From Pelomonas parva (GTDB lineage: Bacteria; Pseudomonadota; Gammaproteobacteria; Burkholderiales; Burkholderiaceae_C): 64,000 bases of DNA. Position numbers and translations under genes: made by a program. Positions 15,550 to 23,805 of the stretch are shown here, piece after piece. How positions within the stretch are numbered: the stretch's first letter is position 1; every line of letters begins with the position of its first letter. The DNA lies in the NCBI RefSeq assembly GCF_043555835.1, contig NZ_JBIGHV010000003.1, forward strand, positions 124,001 through 188,000, in the 5' to 3' direction. The notes beneath the pieces are model-generated. The model was given only the letters and a program-made list of their open reading frames with translations. It had not been told where the DNA came from and made no database searches.

Positions 15550-16425
15550 ATGATGAACACCCATATCCCCACCCTGCTGCAGCGTGAATGGATGCAGCAC
15601 AAGCGCGGCTGGCTGATCGCCGCCTTGACCCCGCCGCTGCTGTTCCTGGCGCTGCTGCTGATCCCGAAAGCGACGGTACAGGGCCTGCCCACAGAGCATC
15701 TGAGCCTGACGGCGCTGGGCATCGTCGGCATCTCGACCATGACGGTCTATGGCATCTGCCTGCTGTTCGGCATGTTCCAGCTGCCGGGCCTGACCCGGCG
15801 CGACACGCAGGACCGGTCCATCGAGTTCTGGCTGTCGCTGCCCGGACGACCCAGCGAGAGCGTGGCCGCGACGGTGCTGGCGCATGGCTGGCTGGCGCCG
15901 CTGGGCGGGCTGCTGGCCGGCGCGGTGCTGGGCGTGCCGCTGGCGGCGGCCATCATCGCCAAGCAGACCGGCCTGGACGGTGCGATGTCGGTGCATTGGG
16001 GGGAGGTGGTCATCGCCGGCCTGCCCGTGCTGCTGCGCGTCGTCGCGGGTTCGCTGCTCGCTTTGCTGTGGCTGCTGCCGGTCATCGCCACGCTGATGGC
16101 CGCATCGGCCTGGCTCAAGCGCCTGGGCGTGCCGCTGGTCCTGGTGGGCGGCAGCGTGGCGGTGGTGCTGCTGAAGAAGGTCTACGACATCGGCTGGCCA
16201 GCACAGGCGCTGGAATCGCTGGCCCAGCAGATCGGCAAGACGCTGGTCCATCACAACGTCCGCCTGGTCGAAACCCTGCAGTCGGGCGACAACCTTGCCA
16301 CCTGGGCGCTGCGGGACTTCGGCGGAGCGCTGGCCGAGCTGGCGTCGCTGCAGTTCCTGGGCTGGACGGCAGTTGCCGCAGCGGGCTTCGCGCTGGTGGT
16401 GGCGAAGCGCGCCCGCGGCGGCTGA
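15550..16425 (+). CDS. ABC transporter permease
   Basis: 291 residues with about six hydrophobic segments (near 24-42, 58-80, 110-135, 155-180, 190-205 and 262-285). It begins MMNTHIPTLLQREWMQHKRGW, the cytoplasmic entry typical of ABC-2 permeases. It is the third gene of the gntR-ATPase-permease operon and is convergent with the ferritin-like gene, whose stop abuts this stop. The substrate is not indicated. Either of two adjacent ATG codons (15550 or 15553) may be used. Confidence 0.82.
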   Translation: MMNTHIPTLLQREWMQHKRGWLIAALTPPLLFLALLLIPKATVQGLPTEHLSLTALGIVGISTMTVYGICLLFGMFQLPGLTRRDTQDRSIEFWLSLPGRPSESVAATVLAHGWLAPLGGLLAGAVLGVPLAAAIIAKQTGLDGAMSVHWGEVVIAGLPVLLRVVAGSLLALLWLLPVIATLMAASAWLKRLGVPLVLVGGSVAVVLLKKVYDIGWPAQALESLAQQIGKTLVHHNVRLVETLQSGDNLATWALRDFGGALAELASLQFLGWTAVAAAGFALVVAKRARGG

Positions 16426-17286
16426 TCAGGCGGCCGAGGTCGACCCCGCTGGCGGCGCGATGCGCGCCGCCATTTCCTTGCGGAAGCGGTTCAGCTCCTG
16501 GACGCTGGCGAAGCTGCGGTCCATCAGCAGGCTCATGTTGTGCAGGATGCGCTCGACGACCTTGTTCTCCCACACGCTGTCGAACTGGATCTGCTTGTCC
16601 AGCCAGTGCTCCAGCCACGCGGGGTCGGGCAGGCGGCTCTGGATGGTGTCGCGCGGGAACAGGCTGGCGTTGACGTGCAGGTTGGTGGGGTGCAGCGCCT
16701 GCGCCGTGCGGCGGGCGCTGGCCATCAGCACACCGACCTTGGCGAAAGCGGCGCGCGCCTCGTCGCCGAACTTGACCATGGCGCGCTTCATGTAGCGCAG
16801 GTAGGCGCCGCCATGGCGGGCCTCGTCGCGCGACAGGGTCTCGTAGATGGCCTTGATGACCGGCTCGCTGTGCCACTCGGCCGCGCGGCGGTACCAGTGG
16901 TTCAGGCGGATCTCGCCGCAGAAATGCAGCATCAGCGTCTCCAGCGCCGGCGCGGGGTCGAAGTCGAAGCGCACCTCGTGCAGCTCGGCCTCGGTGGGCA
17001 CGAGGTCGGGGCGGAAGCGCCGCAGATACTCCATCAGCACCAAGCTGTGCTTCTGCTCCTCGAAGAACCAGACGCTCATGAAGGCCGAGAAGTCGCTGTC
17101 CCCACGGTTGTCGCGCAGGAACATCTCGGTGGCCGGCAGCGCCGCCCACTCCGTGATGGCGTTCATCTTGATGGTCTGGGCCTGTTCGTCCGACAGCAGG
17201 CTGGCGTCGAACTTGTCCCAAGGAATGTCGCTGTCCATGTTCCAGCGCACGGCTTCGAGTTGCTTGAACAGTTCCGGGTAAAGCAT
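16426..17286 (-). CDS. Ferritin-like di-iron protein (acyl-ACP-desaturase-like)
   Basis: 286 residues, predominantly helical. Di-iron ligand motifs are visible: E46 and E54 in ITEWAALPATE, EEQKH at 76-80, E125 in FCGEIRLNHW and DEARH at 154-158. Two ExxH motifs of this kind are the hallmark of ferritin-like oxygenases and desaturases. It starts 13 bp after the stop of the CarH-type regulator, so the two are probably co-transcribed. Facing a locus of lipid-modifying genes, an O2-dependent reaction on fatty acyl chains is a reasonable guess. Simple iron storage is unlikely. Confidence 0.8.
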   Translation of the reverse strand: MLYPELFKQLEAVRWNMDSDIPWDKFDASLLSDEQAQTIKMNAITEWAALPATEMFLRDNRGDSDFSAFMSVWFFEEQKHSLVLMEYLRRFRPDLVPTEAELHEVRFDFDPAPALETLMLHFCGEIRLNHWYRRAAEWHSEPVIKAIYETLSRDEARHGGAYLRYMKRAMVKFGDEARAAFAKVGVLMASARRTAQALHPTNLHVNASLFPRDTIQSRLPDPAWLEHWLDKQIQFDSVWENKVVERILHNMSLLMDRSFASVQELNRFRKEMAARIAPPAGSTSAA

Positions 17287-17299
17287 GTCGGGTCCTCGT

Positions 17300-18271
17300 T
17301 TAGAGGCGTGATTCTAAAAGTTCGCGCCAGCGTGTCATTTCCGGTGCGATTGCCGCAAGGCCATCCAGCCAGCGCACGCCCTCCGGCAGCCCCGGCAAAC
17401 GCAGTGCCCGGCTGCTGCCGCCGGCCCAGATCTCTATGCCCGGCTGCACCAGGGCGCGCAGCTCGGTCAGCCCGTCGATCACCGCGCGGTTGGGCAACTG
17501 GCTGCTGAAGCTCAGCGCGACGACATCCGCCCGGTGCGCAGCCACGGCGCCGGGCACCTGCGCGGGCGGCGTCTGCACGCCCAGGGACAGGCAGCTCGCC
17601 CCCTCCAGGCTCAGCAAGGCCTCTGCCATCAGCAGGCCCAGCGCATGGCTTTCGCCGGGCAGCGTGGTCAGCAGCACGCGCGGGCCGTCGCCCTGCGCCG
17701 CCGGCAACGCGTGGATGGCCTGGCGCAGCACCAGCTGCAGCGACTCGCTGTAGATGTGCTCCTCGAAGACCTGCAGCGCGCCGGCCATCCACAGCTCGCC
17801 GATGCGCGTCGTCAGCGGCGCGAAGACCTCGCCGATGCCGCCGGCCAGGCCCCGCCGCAGCACCACCTGCGACAGCGCACGGCGCAGGCCGTCGATGTCA
17901 TGCCCCTGCAGCAGCGCCACGCAGGCAGCGATCTCCGGCGCCTCGGCCGCGACGCCGGCCAGGCCGGTGGCGGCTGCGGGCTGCAGCAGCGCCGCGAGTT
18001 CGTCCACAGAGGTCGCCACGATGCGCCCAGGCCGATGCCCAGCGTCCAGCAGTCGCTTGACGAGGTGGAGCCGGTGCACCTGCTCCGGTGGGTACAGGCG
18101 CTCGCCAGCGGCGTCGCGCCAGGGCGCGGGGAAGCCGTAGCGGCGCTCCCACACGCGCAGCGTCTCCTTGTTGATGCCCGTGTCGCGCTCGACGGCCGAG
18201 ATACCGACGCTGCCCGCCGGCGCGAGCGCATCCGCAGCGCCGCTGCCGGCGTATTCCGTGGTGTCAGCCAC
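17300..18271 (-). CDS. MerR-family B12-dependent photoreceptor regulator, CarH/LitR type
   Basis: 323 residues. The MerR helix-turn-helix is at about 22-90 (VGISAVERDTGINKETLRVWERRYGFPAP). The cobalamin-binding half follows with W161-x9-E171-H172, which is the CarH light-sensing helix motif, and E207-S-H-A-L-G212, the DxHxxG-type histidine that ligates cobalt. SLG and GG strands complete the B12 fold. Proteins of this kind repress in the dark with adenosylcobalamin and release DNA on illumination. The gene is divergent from a long operon of lipid and redox genes, the usual CarH/LitR target, with TTGT/ACAA palindromes between them. Confidence 0.88.
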   Translation of the reverse strand: MADTTEYAGSGAADALAPAGSVGISAVERDTGINKETLRVWERRYGFPAPWRDAAGERLYPPEQVHRLHLVKRLLDAGHRPGRIVATSVDELAALLQPAAATGLAGVAAEAPEIAACVALLQGHDIDGLRRALSQVVLRRGLAGGIGEVFAPLTTRIGELWMAGALQVFEEHIYSESLQLVLRQAIHALPAAQGDGPRVLLTTLPGESHALGLLMAEALLSLEGASCLSLGVQTPPAQVPGAVAAHRADVVALSFSSQLPNRAVIDGLTELRALVQPGIEIWAGGSSRALRLPGLPEGVRWLDGLAAIAPEMTRWRELLESRL

Positions 18272-18313
18272 GGCCTGCCCTTAAGAAGGGCTTCAAGCAT
18301 CCACACATCAAAC

Positions 18314-18484
18314 TGTCCTGGACAAACATAAGACAAACTTTGCTTCTTGACCTAATATAGCCACATCGACGCCGTTTTGTAGTGGACAAAACATGAACAT
18401 TTTGCCTGTACTGCAGTCTCCCGGGTGGGCGCGGGCAGCACTATTTGTAAAGCGCGCCTTGCGCGGGAATGCTTTGTTGGACAA
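18314..18484. promoter_or_regulatory. Divergent control region with three TTGT/ACAA palindromes
   Basis: TGTCCTGGACA (18314-18324), TTTTGT-AGTGG-ACAAAA (18375-18391) and TTGTTGGACAA (18474-18484) share a GGACAA core and dyad symmetry. They lie between the CarH-type gene and the operon it faces, so they are candidate operators. I could not assign -35 and -10 boxes with confidence. Confidence 0.5.
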
Positions 18485-18490
18485 CCAACC

Positions 18491-20107
18491 ATGACGACAA
18501 CAATCGTCACCCGAACCTGGGACAGCGACGCAGAACTTCATGCATCCGGGCAGCGCTCAAGCTACACCGGCAGCCAAAACCCGAGCAACGCTCGCACGGA
18601 GGAGCCGCACACCCCCACGCCATTTCGGCCGCTGAAACTCTCTGAGACCAGAGCAGCAAGCTCGAAGCCGTTCTCCTCCTCCTCCCTCCCTCCCTCGTTG
18701 GCTTCGAGGCGTTCTGCGGCCGCTTTTACAAACAGGGCCCGTGTCGATGACGCGGGCCCTTCGTTTTTGCCGGGCGGCCACGCGTCGCCCGAGCTGCTGG
18801 GGCTGCTGCGCGGGCGCGGCCACCCGCGCGCCCCGGGCGACCAGGCGGCCAAGCGCATCGCCGTCGTCGGCGCCGGCATCTCGGGCCTGTCGGCCGCCTG
18901 GGCGCTGAGTGACCGCGCCCACGTCACGCTGTTCGAGGCCGGCAACCATGCCGGCGGCCACACCAACACGGTCGACGTGACGCTGGACGGCATCACCCAT
19001 GGCGTGGACACCGGCTTCCTCGTCTTCAACGAGCGCACCTACCCGCTGCTGATCCAGCTCTTCGCCCAACTCGGCGTCGCCACCGCCAGGAGCGACATGA
19101 GCTTCTCTGCCCAGGTGCCGGGCAACGACATCGAGTGGAGCGGCAGCAGCCTGTCCACCGTGTTCGCGCAGCGCCGCAATCTGCTGCGGCCGGCGTTCTG
19201 GAGGATGCTGGCCGACCTGCTGCGCTTCAACCGCCTGTGCACGGCGCTGGCGGCCAGCGGTGAGGAGGGTGCGCTGGCCGAGCCGATCGGCGAGTTCCTG
19301 GATCGCCACCGCTTCGGCCGCGGCTTCCGGGACTGGTATCTGCTGCCGATGGTGGCGTGCATCTGGTCCTGCCCGACGGCGCAGATGCTGCAGTTCCCCA
19401 TCCGCACGCTGATCCGCTTCTGCCACAACCACGGCCTGCTGCAGGTCAACGACCGGCCGCAATGGTGGACGGTCACCGGCGGCGCGCGGCACTACGTCGA
19501 GGCCATGCTGCCGGCCATCCACCAGGTGCGGCTGGGCACGCCGGTGCAGGCCGTCTACCGGCCGGTTGCGGGCGGCGATGTGGTCGTGCAGAGCCCGCGC
19601 GGCCGCGAGCATTTCGATGCCGTCATCCTGGCCGGCCACAGCGACCAGGGCCTGGCCCTGCTCGACCTGCCCACGGATGCCGAACACCAGGTGCTGAGTG
19701 CCATCCGCTACCAGCCCAACACAGCGGTGCTGCACACCGACGCGCGCCTGCTGCCGCGCCGCCGCGCCGCCTGGGCCGCTTGGAACTACGAGAGCGGCCA
19801 TGAGGCGGGCGCCGTCTGCCTGCACTACCTGCTGAACCAGCTGCAGCCGCTGCCCTGGGAGCAGCCGGTCGTCGTGTCGCTGAACCCGCTGCGTGAGCCC
19901 GACCCGGCGAGCGTCATCGGCCGTTACCACTACGCGCACCCAGTCTTCGACGATGGCGCCGTGCGCGCCCAGGCCCGGCTGGCGGACATACAGGGCTCGG
20001 GCGGCGTCTGGTTTGCCGGCGCATGGACGCGTTATGGCTTCCACGAAGATGGCCTGCTGTCGGGCCTGACGGCGGCGCAGGGCGTCATCGAGAAGGTTCT
20101 GTCATGA
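18491..20107 (+). CDS. FAD-dependent amine-oxidase-like protein (start uncertain)
   Basis: The conserved protein begins near 18858 with KRIAVVGAGISGLSAAWAL, the FAD-binding GxGxxG, then FEAGNHAGGHTNTV, and ends with GVWFAGAWTRYGFHEDGLLSG, the second FAD contact. This is the amine oxidase/phytoene-desaturase-like family that accompanies DUF1365 and cfa genes in light- and singlet-oxygen-responsive loci. The core is about 417 residues. The coordinates use the ATG at 18491, but the added N-terminus is not protein-like and an intrinsic terminator (18735-18768) lies inside it. The true start may be the TTG at 18767, or another non-ATG codon. The stop overlaps the next ATG. Confidence 0.75.
   Translation: MTTTIVTRTWDSDAELHASGQRSSYTGSQNPSNARTEEPHTPTPFRPLKLSETRAASSKPFSSSSLPPSLASRRSAAAFTNRARVDDAGPSFLPGGHASPELLGLLRGRGHPRAPGDQAAKRIAVVGAGISGLSAAWALSDRAHVTLFEAGNHAGGHTNTVDVTLDGITHGVDTGFLVFNERTYPLLIQLFAQLGVATARSDMSFSAQVPGNDIEWSGSSLSTVFAQRRNLLRPAFWRMLADLLRFNRLCTALAASGEEGALAEPIGEFLDRHRFGRGFRDWYLLPMVACIWSCPTAQMLQFPIRTLIRFCHNHGLLQVNDRPQWWTVTGGARHYVEAMLPAIHQVRLGTPVQAVYRPVAGGDVVVQSPRGREHFDAVILAGHSDQGLALLDLPTDAEHQVLSAIRYQPNTAVLHTDARLLPRRRAAWAAWNYESGHEAGAVCLHYLLNQLQPLPWEQPVVVSLNPLREPDPASVIGRYHYAHPVFDDGAVRAQARLADIQGSGGVWFAGAWTRYGFHEDGLLSGLTAAQGVIEKVLS
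18600..18768 (+). ncRNA. Candidate small RNA with CU-rich loop and intrinsic terminator
   Basis: CTCGAAGCC (18661-18669) and GGCTTCGAG (18700-18708) form a perfect 9-bp stem. The 30-nt loop is almost entirely C and U and holds repeated CUCC/CCUCC units, complementary to Shine-Dalgarno sequences. A GGGCCCG/CGGGCCC hairpin followed by TTCGTTTTT (18735-18768) ends the unit. The 5' end is not determined; 18600 is a placeholder. It lies in the leader of the light-regulated operon, so it could also be an attenuator. Confidence 0.4.
18735..18768 (+). terminator. Intrinsic terminator upstream of the lipid/redox operon
   Basis: GGGCCCG (18735-18741) pairs with CGGGCCC (18753-18759) and is followed by TTCGTTTTT. 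Its position before the conserved part of the FAD protein gene argues against translation through it. Confidence 0.7.
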
Positions 20108-20850
20108 CCGCATGGCTCGGCCTCGGCGAAGTGCGGCACCGCCGCCTGCGGCCGCGCGAAAACGCCTTCGCCTATCCCAGCTATTTCCTGTGGCTGCCGA
20201 TGCGCGCGTTGCGCCACGAGCCTTCGGCACCGTTGAACCGCAACGGCCGGGGCTGGCTGAGCTTCCACGACGCCGACCACGGCGACGGCGGCACGGATGC
20301 CCTGGCCTGGCTGGAGGCGCTGCTCGTGGCTGAAGGCATCGCCGACGCTAACGGCGAGGTCTGGCTGCAGACCTACCCGCGCGTGCTGGGCCATGTGTTC
20401 AAGCCGGTCAGCTTCTGGTTCTGCGAGCGCGCGGACGGTTCGCTGGCGGCCGTCGTCGTCGAGGTCAACAACACCTTCGGCGAGCGCCACTGCTACCTGC
20501 TGCGCGGCCCCGAGCTGGCCTGGGGCCGCGAGCAGCAGGCGGCCAAGGTCTTCCACGTCTCGCCGTTCTGCCGCGTCGAGGGCCACTACCGCTTTCGCTT
20601 CATGCGTGCGGACGGCCGCATCGTCGCCCGTGTCGACCACGACGACGCCCAGGGCGCGCTGCTGCACACCAGCGTCAGCGGCCACTTGCAACCGCTCACC
20701 ACGCGCAGCGCCCGCGCCGCGTTCTTCGCCATGCCGGCGCTGACGCTGATGGTCGTCGCGCGCATCCACTGGCAGGCGCTGAAGCTGATCTTCAAGCGCG
20801 TGCCCTTCTTCTCCAAACCCCAGCCGCCAGAGCGCTTTGTGACGCGCTGA
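20104..20850 (+). CDS. DUF1365 family protein
   Basis: 248 residues. Landmarks are the opening GEVRHRRLRPRENAFAYPSYFLWLPM, the middle PRVLGHVFKPVSFWFC with VVVEVNNTFGERHCY, and KVFHVSPFCRVEGHYRFRF, all typical of DUF1365. The biochemical role of the family is not established; it nearly always lies between an FAD amine-oxidase-like gene and a cfa-type methyltransferase gene, as here. Its ATG overlaps the preceding stop. The last 40 residues are basic and hydrophobic (HWQALKLIFKRVPFF), which suggests contact with the membrane. Confidence 0.9.
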   Translation: MTAWLGLGEVRHRRLRPRENAFAYPSYFLWLPMRALRHEPSAPLNRNGRGWLSFHDADHGDGGTDALAWLEALLVAEGIADANGEVWLQTYPRVLGHVFKPVSFWFCERADGSLAAVVVEVNNTFGERHCYLLRGPELAWGREQQAAKVFHVSPFCRVEGHYRFRFMRADGRIVARVDHDDAQGALLHTSVSGHLQPLTTRSARAAFFAMPALTLMVVARIHWQALKLIFKRVPFFSKPQPPERFVTR

Positions 20851-20855
20851 CCGCC

Positions 20856-22064
20856 ATGACGACAACGACCTCCGCCCCCACCTTTGCGGCCTCGCTGCCG
20901 CGCCACGCCCGCCGCGTCCTTGCGCTGCTGAACCATCTGCAGCACGGCAGCCTCGACCTGCAGACGCCGCAGGGCGAGATGCTGCACTTCGGCAACGGCC
21001 GCGAACCGCGCGCGGCCATCCGCATCGTCGACTGGCAGGTCTGCGCCGCCGCGCTCGCCTCGGGCGATGTCGGCTTTGCCGAGAGCTTTGTCGACGGCCA
21101 GTGGACCAGCCCCGACCTGCGTGCGCTGCTGGAACTGCTGGTGCGCAACCGCACCGCGCTGGAGTCGCTGGTCTACGGCGGCTTCTGGGGCGGCCTGCTG
21201 CACCGCGCTCGCCACCTGCTCAACCGCAACACGCGGCAAGGCAGCCGCAAAAACATCCACGCCCACTACGACCTCGGCAACGCGTTCTACAAGCTGTGGC
21301 TGGACCCGACGATGAACTACTCCAGCGCCTGGTTCGCCGGCGCGCCGGAGGGCTCGCTCGACGCCGCCCAGCAGGCCAAGATGCGGCGCGCGCTGGCGGA
21401 GGCCGGCGTCACAACCGGCAGCCGTGTGCTGGAGATCGGCTGCGGCTGGGGCGCCGTGGCCGAGGTGGCCGCGCGCGACTTCGACGCCAAGCTGACCGGC
21501 GTCACGCTGTCGACCGAGCAGCTCGCCTGGGCGCAGCAGCGCCTGCAGACCGCCGGCCTGAGCGCCGACCTGCGGCTGCAGGATTACCGCGACATCGCCG
21601 ACGAGCCCTTCGACGCCGTCGTCTCCATCGAGATGTTCGAGGCTGTCGGCCGCGAGTACTGGGACGGCTACTTCCGCACCGTGGCCGCCAAGCTCAAGCC
21701 CGGCGGCCGCGCCTGCATCCAGAGCATCACCATCCGCGACGACCTGTTCGAGCGCTACGTCCGCTCGACCGACTTCATCCAGCAATACATCTTCCCTGGC
21801 GGCCTGCTGCCCAGCCCCAGCCAGTTCCGCGCGCACGCCGAGAAGGCCGGGCTTCGTGTCGTCAATGAACTCGCTTTCGGCGCCGACTATGCCGAGACGC
21901 TGCGCCGCTGGCGCGAGGCCTTCCTGCGCCACGAGGGCCCGGTGCGCGAGCTGGGCTTCGACGGTCGCTTCATGCGCCTGTGGGAGTTCTACCTGGCCTA
22001 CTGCGAGGCGGCGTTCGCGGCCGGCAACACCGACGTCATGCAGTTCACGCTGGTGCGCGACTAG
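20856..22064 (+). CDS. Cyclopropane-fatty-acyl-phospholipid synthase-like SAM methyltransferase
   Basis: 402 residues. An N-terminal lipid-binding-type domain (about 1-120) precedes the methyltransferase: RKNIHAHYDLGNAFYKLWLDPTMNYSSAWF is the CFA substrate region, VLEIGCGWGAVAEVAARDF is SAM motif I, and VVSIEMFEAVGREYW follows. These enzymes methylate unsaturated acyl chains of phospholipids. Next to the FAD protein it may belong to a dedicated modified-fatty-acid route; furan fatty acids made by related gene sets in purple bacteria are a possible product. The gene starts 6 bp after the DUF1365 stop. Confidence 0.9.
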   Translation: MTTTTSAPTFAASLPRHARRVLALLNHLQHGSLDLQTPQGEMLHFGNGREPRAAIRIVDWQVCAAALASGDVGFAESFVDGQWTSPDLRALLELLVRNRTALESLVYGGFWGGLLHRARHLLNRNTRQGSRKNIHAHYDLGNAFYKLWLDPTMNYSSAWFAGAPEGSLDAAQQAKMRRALAEAGVTTGSRVLEIGCGWGAVAEVAARDFDAKLTGVTLSTEQLAWAQQRLQTAGLSADLRLQDYRDIADEPFDAVVSIEMFEAVGREYWDGYFRTVAAKLKPGGRACIQSITIRDDLFERYVRSTDFIQQYIFPGGLLPSPSQFRAHAEKAGLRVVNELAFGADYAETLRRWREAFLRHEGPVRELGFDGRFMRLWEFYLAYCEAAFAAGNTDVMQFTLVRD

Positions 22065-22067
22065 GCC

Positions 22068-22583
22068 ATGCAAAGACGCGCCCTCCTGCTCGCCCTGGCC
22101 CTGCCCGGCGGCGCTCACGCAGCGGCAGAGCTGTCCGGGCTGACCAAGCGCGGCGAGGCCCGCTTTCGCTTCTTCGGCCTGCATGTCTACGACATCCGCC
22201 TGTGGTCGGCCGCGCCCGTCACGGCCGCGAACTGGCAGGAGCAGCCGCTGACGCTGGAGATCGAATACGCGCGCAACCTGGACGGCGCAGAGATCGCCAA
22301 GCGCTCGCTGAAGGAGATGCGCCGCCAGGCCAGCGTTGCAGACGCGCAGGCGCAAACCTGGCTCGCCGAGATGCAGGCCGCCTTCCCCGACGTGAAGGCC
22401 GGTGACCGCATCAGCGGCCGCTTCGATCCGGGCACGGCAGCGCAGTTCTTCATCAACGGCCAGCCGCGCCGGCGCGTGTCCGACGCGCAGTTCGCGCGGC
22501 TCTTCTTCGGCATCTGGCTCAGCCCGCAGACCTCGGAGCCGGCGCTGCGCGAACAGCTGCTGGCCGGCGATGGCAAGCCCTGA
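22068..22583 (+). CDS. Chalcone-isomerase-like exported protein
   Basis: 171 residues. A short signal peptide (about 1-18, ending GGAHAAA) precedes a chalcone isomerase-like domain. Visible features are the FFGLHVYDIRLWS strand, LTLEIEYARNLDGAEIAKRSLKEM and FFINGQPRRRVSDAQFARLFFGIWLS. Bacterial members of this fold bind fatty acids or haem rather than flavonoids. Periplasmic location within a lipid-modification operon suggests a carrier role. It starts 4 bp after the methyltransferase stop and overlaps the next start by 14 bp. Confidence 0.85.
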   Translation: MQRRALLLALALPGGAHAAAELSGLTKRGEARFRFFGLHVYDIRLWSAAPVTAANWQEQPLTLEIEYARNLDGAEIAKRSLKEMRRQASVADAQAQTWLAEMQAAFPDVKAGDRISGRFDPGTAAQFFINGQPRRRVSDAQFARLFFGIWLSPQTSEPALREQLLAGDGKP

Positions 22584-23805
22584 GTTAGCTTCTCGCGACG
22601 GGCTGAGCTACGGCGCGCTGGGCCTGGCCCTGGCCTTCGTCGCGCTGCCGCTCTATGTGCATCTGCCGGCCCACTACGCGACCCGCTTCGGCCTGCCGCT
22701 GGCCAGCCTGGGCCTGCTGCTGCTGGCGGCCCGCGCGCTGGACGCCGTCGTCGACCCCTGGATAGGCCGCCTCTGCGACCGCGCGCTGGGCCGTCGCGCA
22801 CTGGCCTGGCAGCTGCCCGCTGCCGCACTGCTGCTGGTGCTGGGCTTCACCGGCCTGTTCTTCCCGCCGCTGCGCGAACCCACCGCGCTGCTGGCCTGGG
22901 CCGGCGGCGGCCTGGTGCTGACCTACCTCGCCTACAGCTGGCTGACCGTGCTGCACCAGGCCTGGGGCGCCCGTCTGGGCGGCAGCCCGGCGAGGCAGAC
23001 CCGCGTGGTAGCCTGGCGCGAGGGTTTTGCGCTCGTGGGCGTCGTCAGCGCCAGCCTGCTGCCATCCCTGTTCGGCTTCGGCATCACGGCCCTCGTGCTG
23101 GCGGTTGCGCTGGCCGTGGGCCTGGCGCTGTTGAGCGCCGCGCCACGGCCGCAGACCAGCGACGACGCGCCCGCACCGCTGGCCCTGGCCTGGCGCGTGC
23201 CCGAGTTCCGCCGCCTGCTCACGGTGTTCCTGCTCAACGGCATCGCCGCCGCCGTGCCGGCCACGCTGCTGCTCTTCTTCATCGACGACCGGCTGCGCCT
23301 GCCCGAGTCGCAAGGCCTGTTCCTCGCCAGCTATTTCGTCGCCGCCGTCGCGTCGCTGCCTGTCTGGCTGCGCGTCATCGCCCGCCTGGGCCAGCCGCGC
23401 GCCTGGGCGCTGGGCATGGCGCTCGCCGTCGCGGCCTTCGCCTGGGCAGCCGCGCTCGGCGCGGGGGACCGCCTGGGCTTTCTCGCCGTCTGCATCGCCA
23501 GCGGCGCCGCGCTGGGCGCCGACCTCGCCATCCCTGGCGCGCTGCTGACCGGCGTCATCCAGCGGGCCGGCCTGGCCGGCCGCGCCGAGGGCGCCTTCTT
23601 CGGCTGGTGGAACGCCGCCAACAAGCTCAACCTCGCACTGGCCGCCGGCCTCGCGCTGCCGTTGCTGCAAGCCCTGGGCTATGCGCCCGGCCAGCGCGAT
23701 CCGCAGGCGCTGCAGGCCCTCACCATCGCCTATTGCCTGCTGCCCTGCGCCCTCAAGCTCGGCGCCGCCGCGCTGCTGTACCGCCACTTCATCGCCACAC
23801 CATGA
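22570..23805 (+). CDS. MFS transporter, GPH/MelB-like
   Basis: 411 residues with about 12 hydrophobic segments. The DAVVDPWIGRLCDRALG loop after helix 2 (about 58-74) is the hallmark of the GPH (melibiose-type) branch, and HQAWGARL marks the following helices. The ATG at 22570 lies within the end of the preceding gene. The gene belongs to the light-responsive lipid operon, where members of this branch recur. The cargo is unknown; a lysolipid or an intermediate of the pathway is possible. Its stop overlaps the DUF3833 start as ATGA. Confidence 0.85.
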   Translation: MASPELASRDGLSYGALGLALAFVALPLYVHLPAHYATRFGLPLASLGLLLLAARALDAVVDPWIGRLCDRALGRRALAWQLPAAALLLVLGFTGLFFPPLREPTALLAWAGGGLVLTYLAYSWLTVLHQAWGARLGGSPARQTRVVAWREGFALVGVVSASLLPSLFGFGITALVLAVALAVGLALLSAAPRPQTSDDAPAPLALAWRVPEFRRLLTVFLLNGIAAAVPATLLLFFIDDRLRLPESQGLFLASYFVAAVASLPVWLRVIARLGQPRAWALGMALAVAAFAWAAALGAGDRLGFLAVCIASGAALGADLAIPGALLTGVIQRAGLAGRAEGAFFGWWNAANKLNLALAAGLALPLLQALGYAPGQRDPQALQALTIAYCLLPCALKLGAAALLYRHFIATP

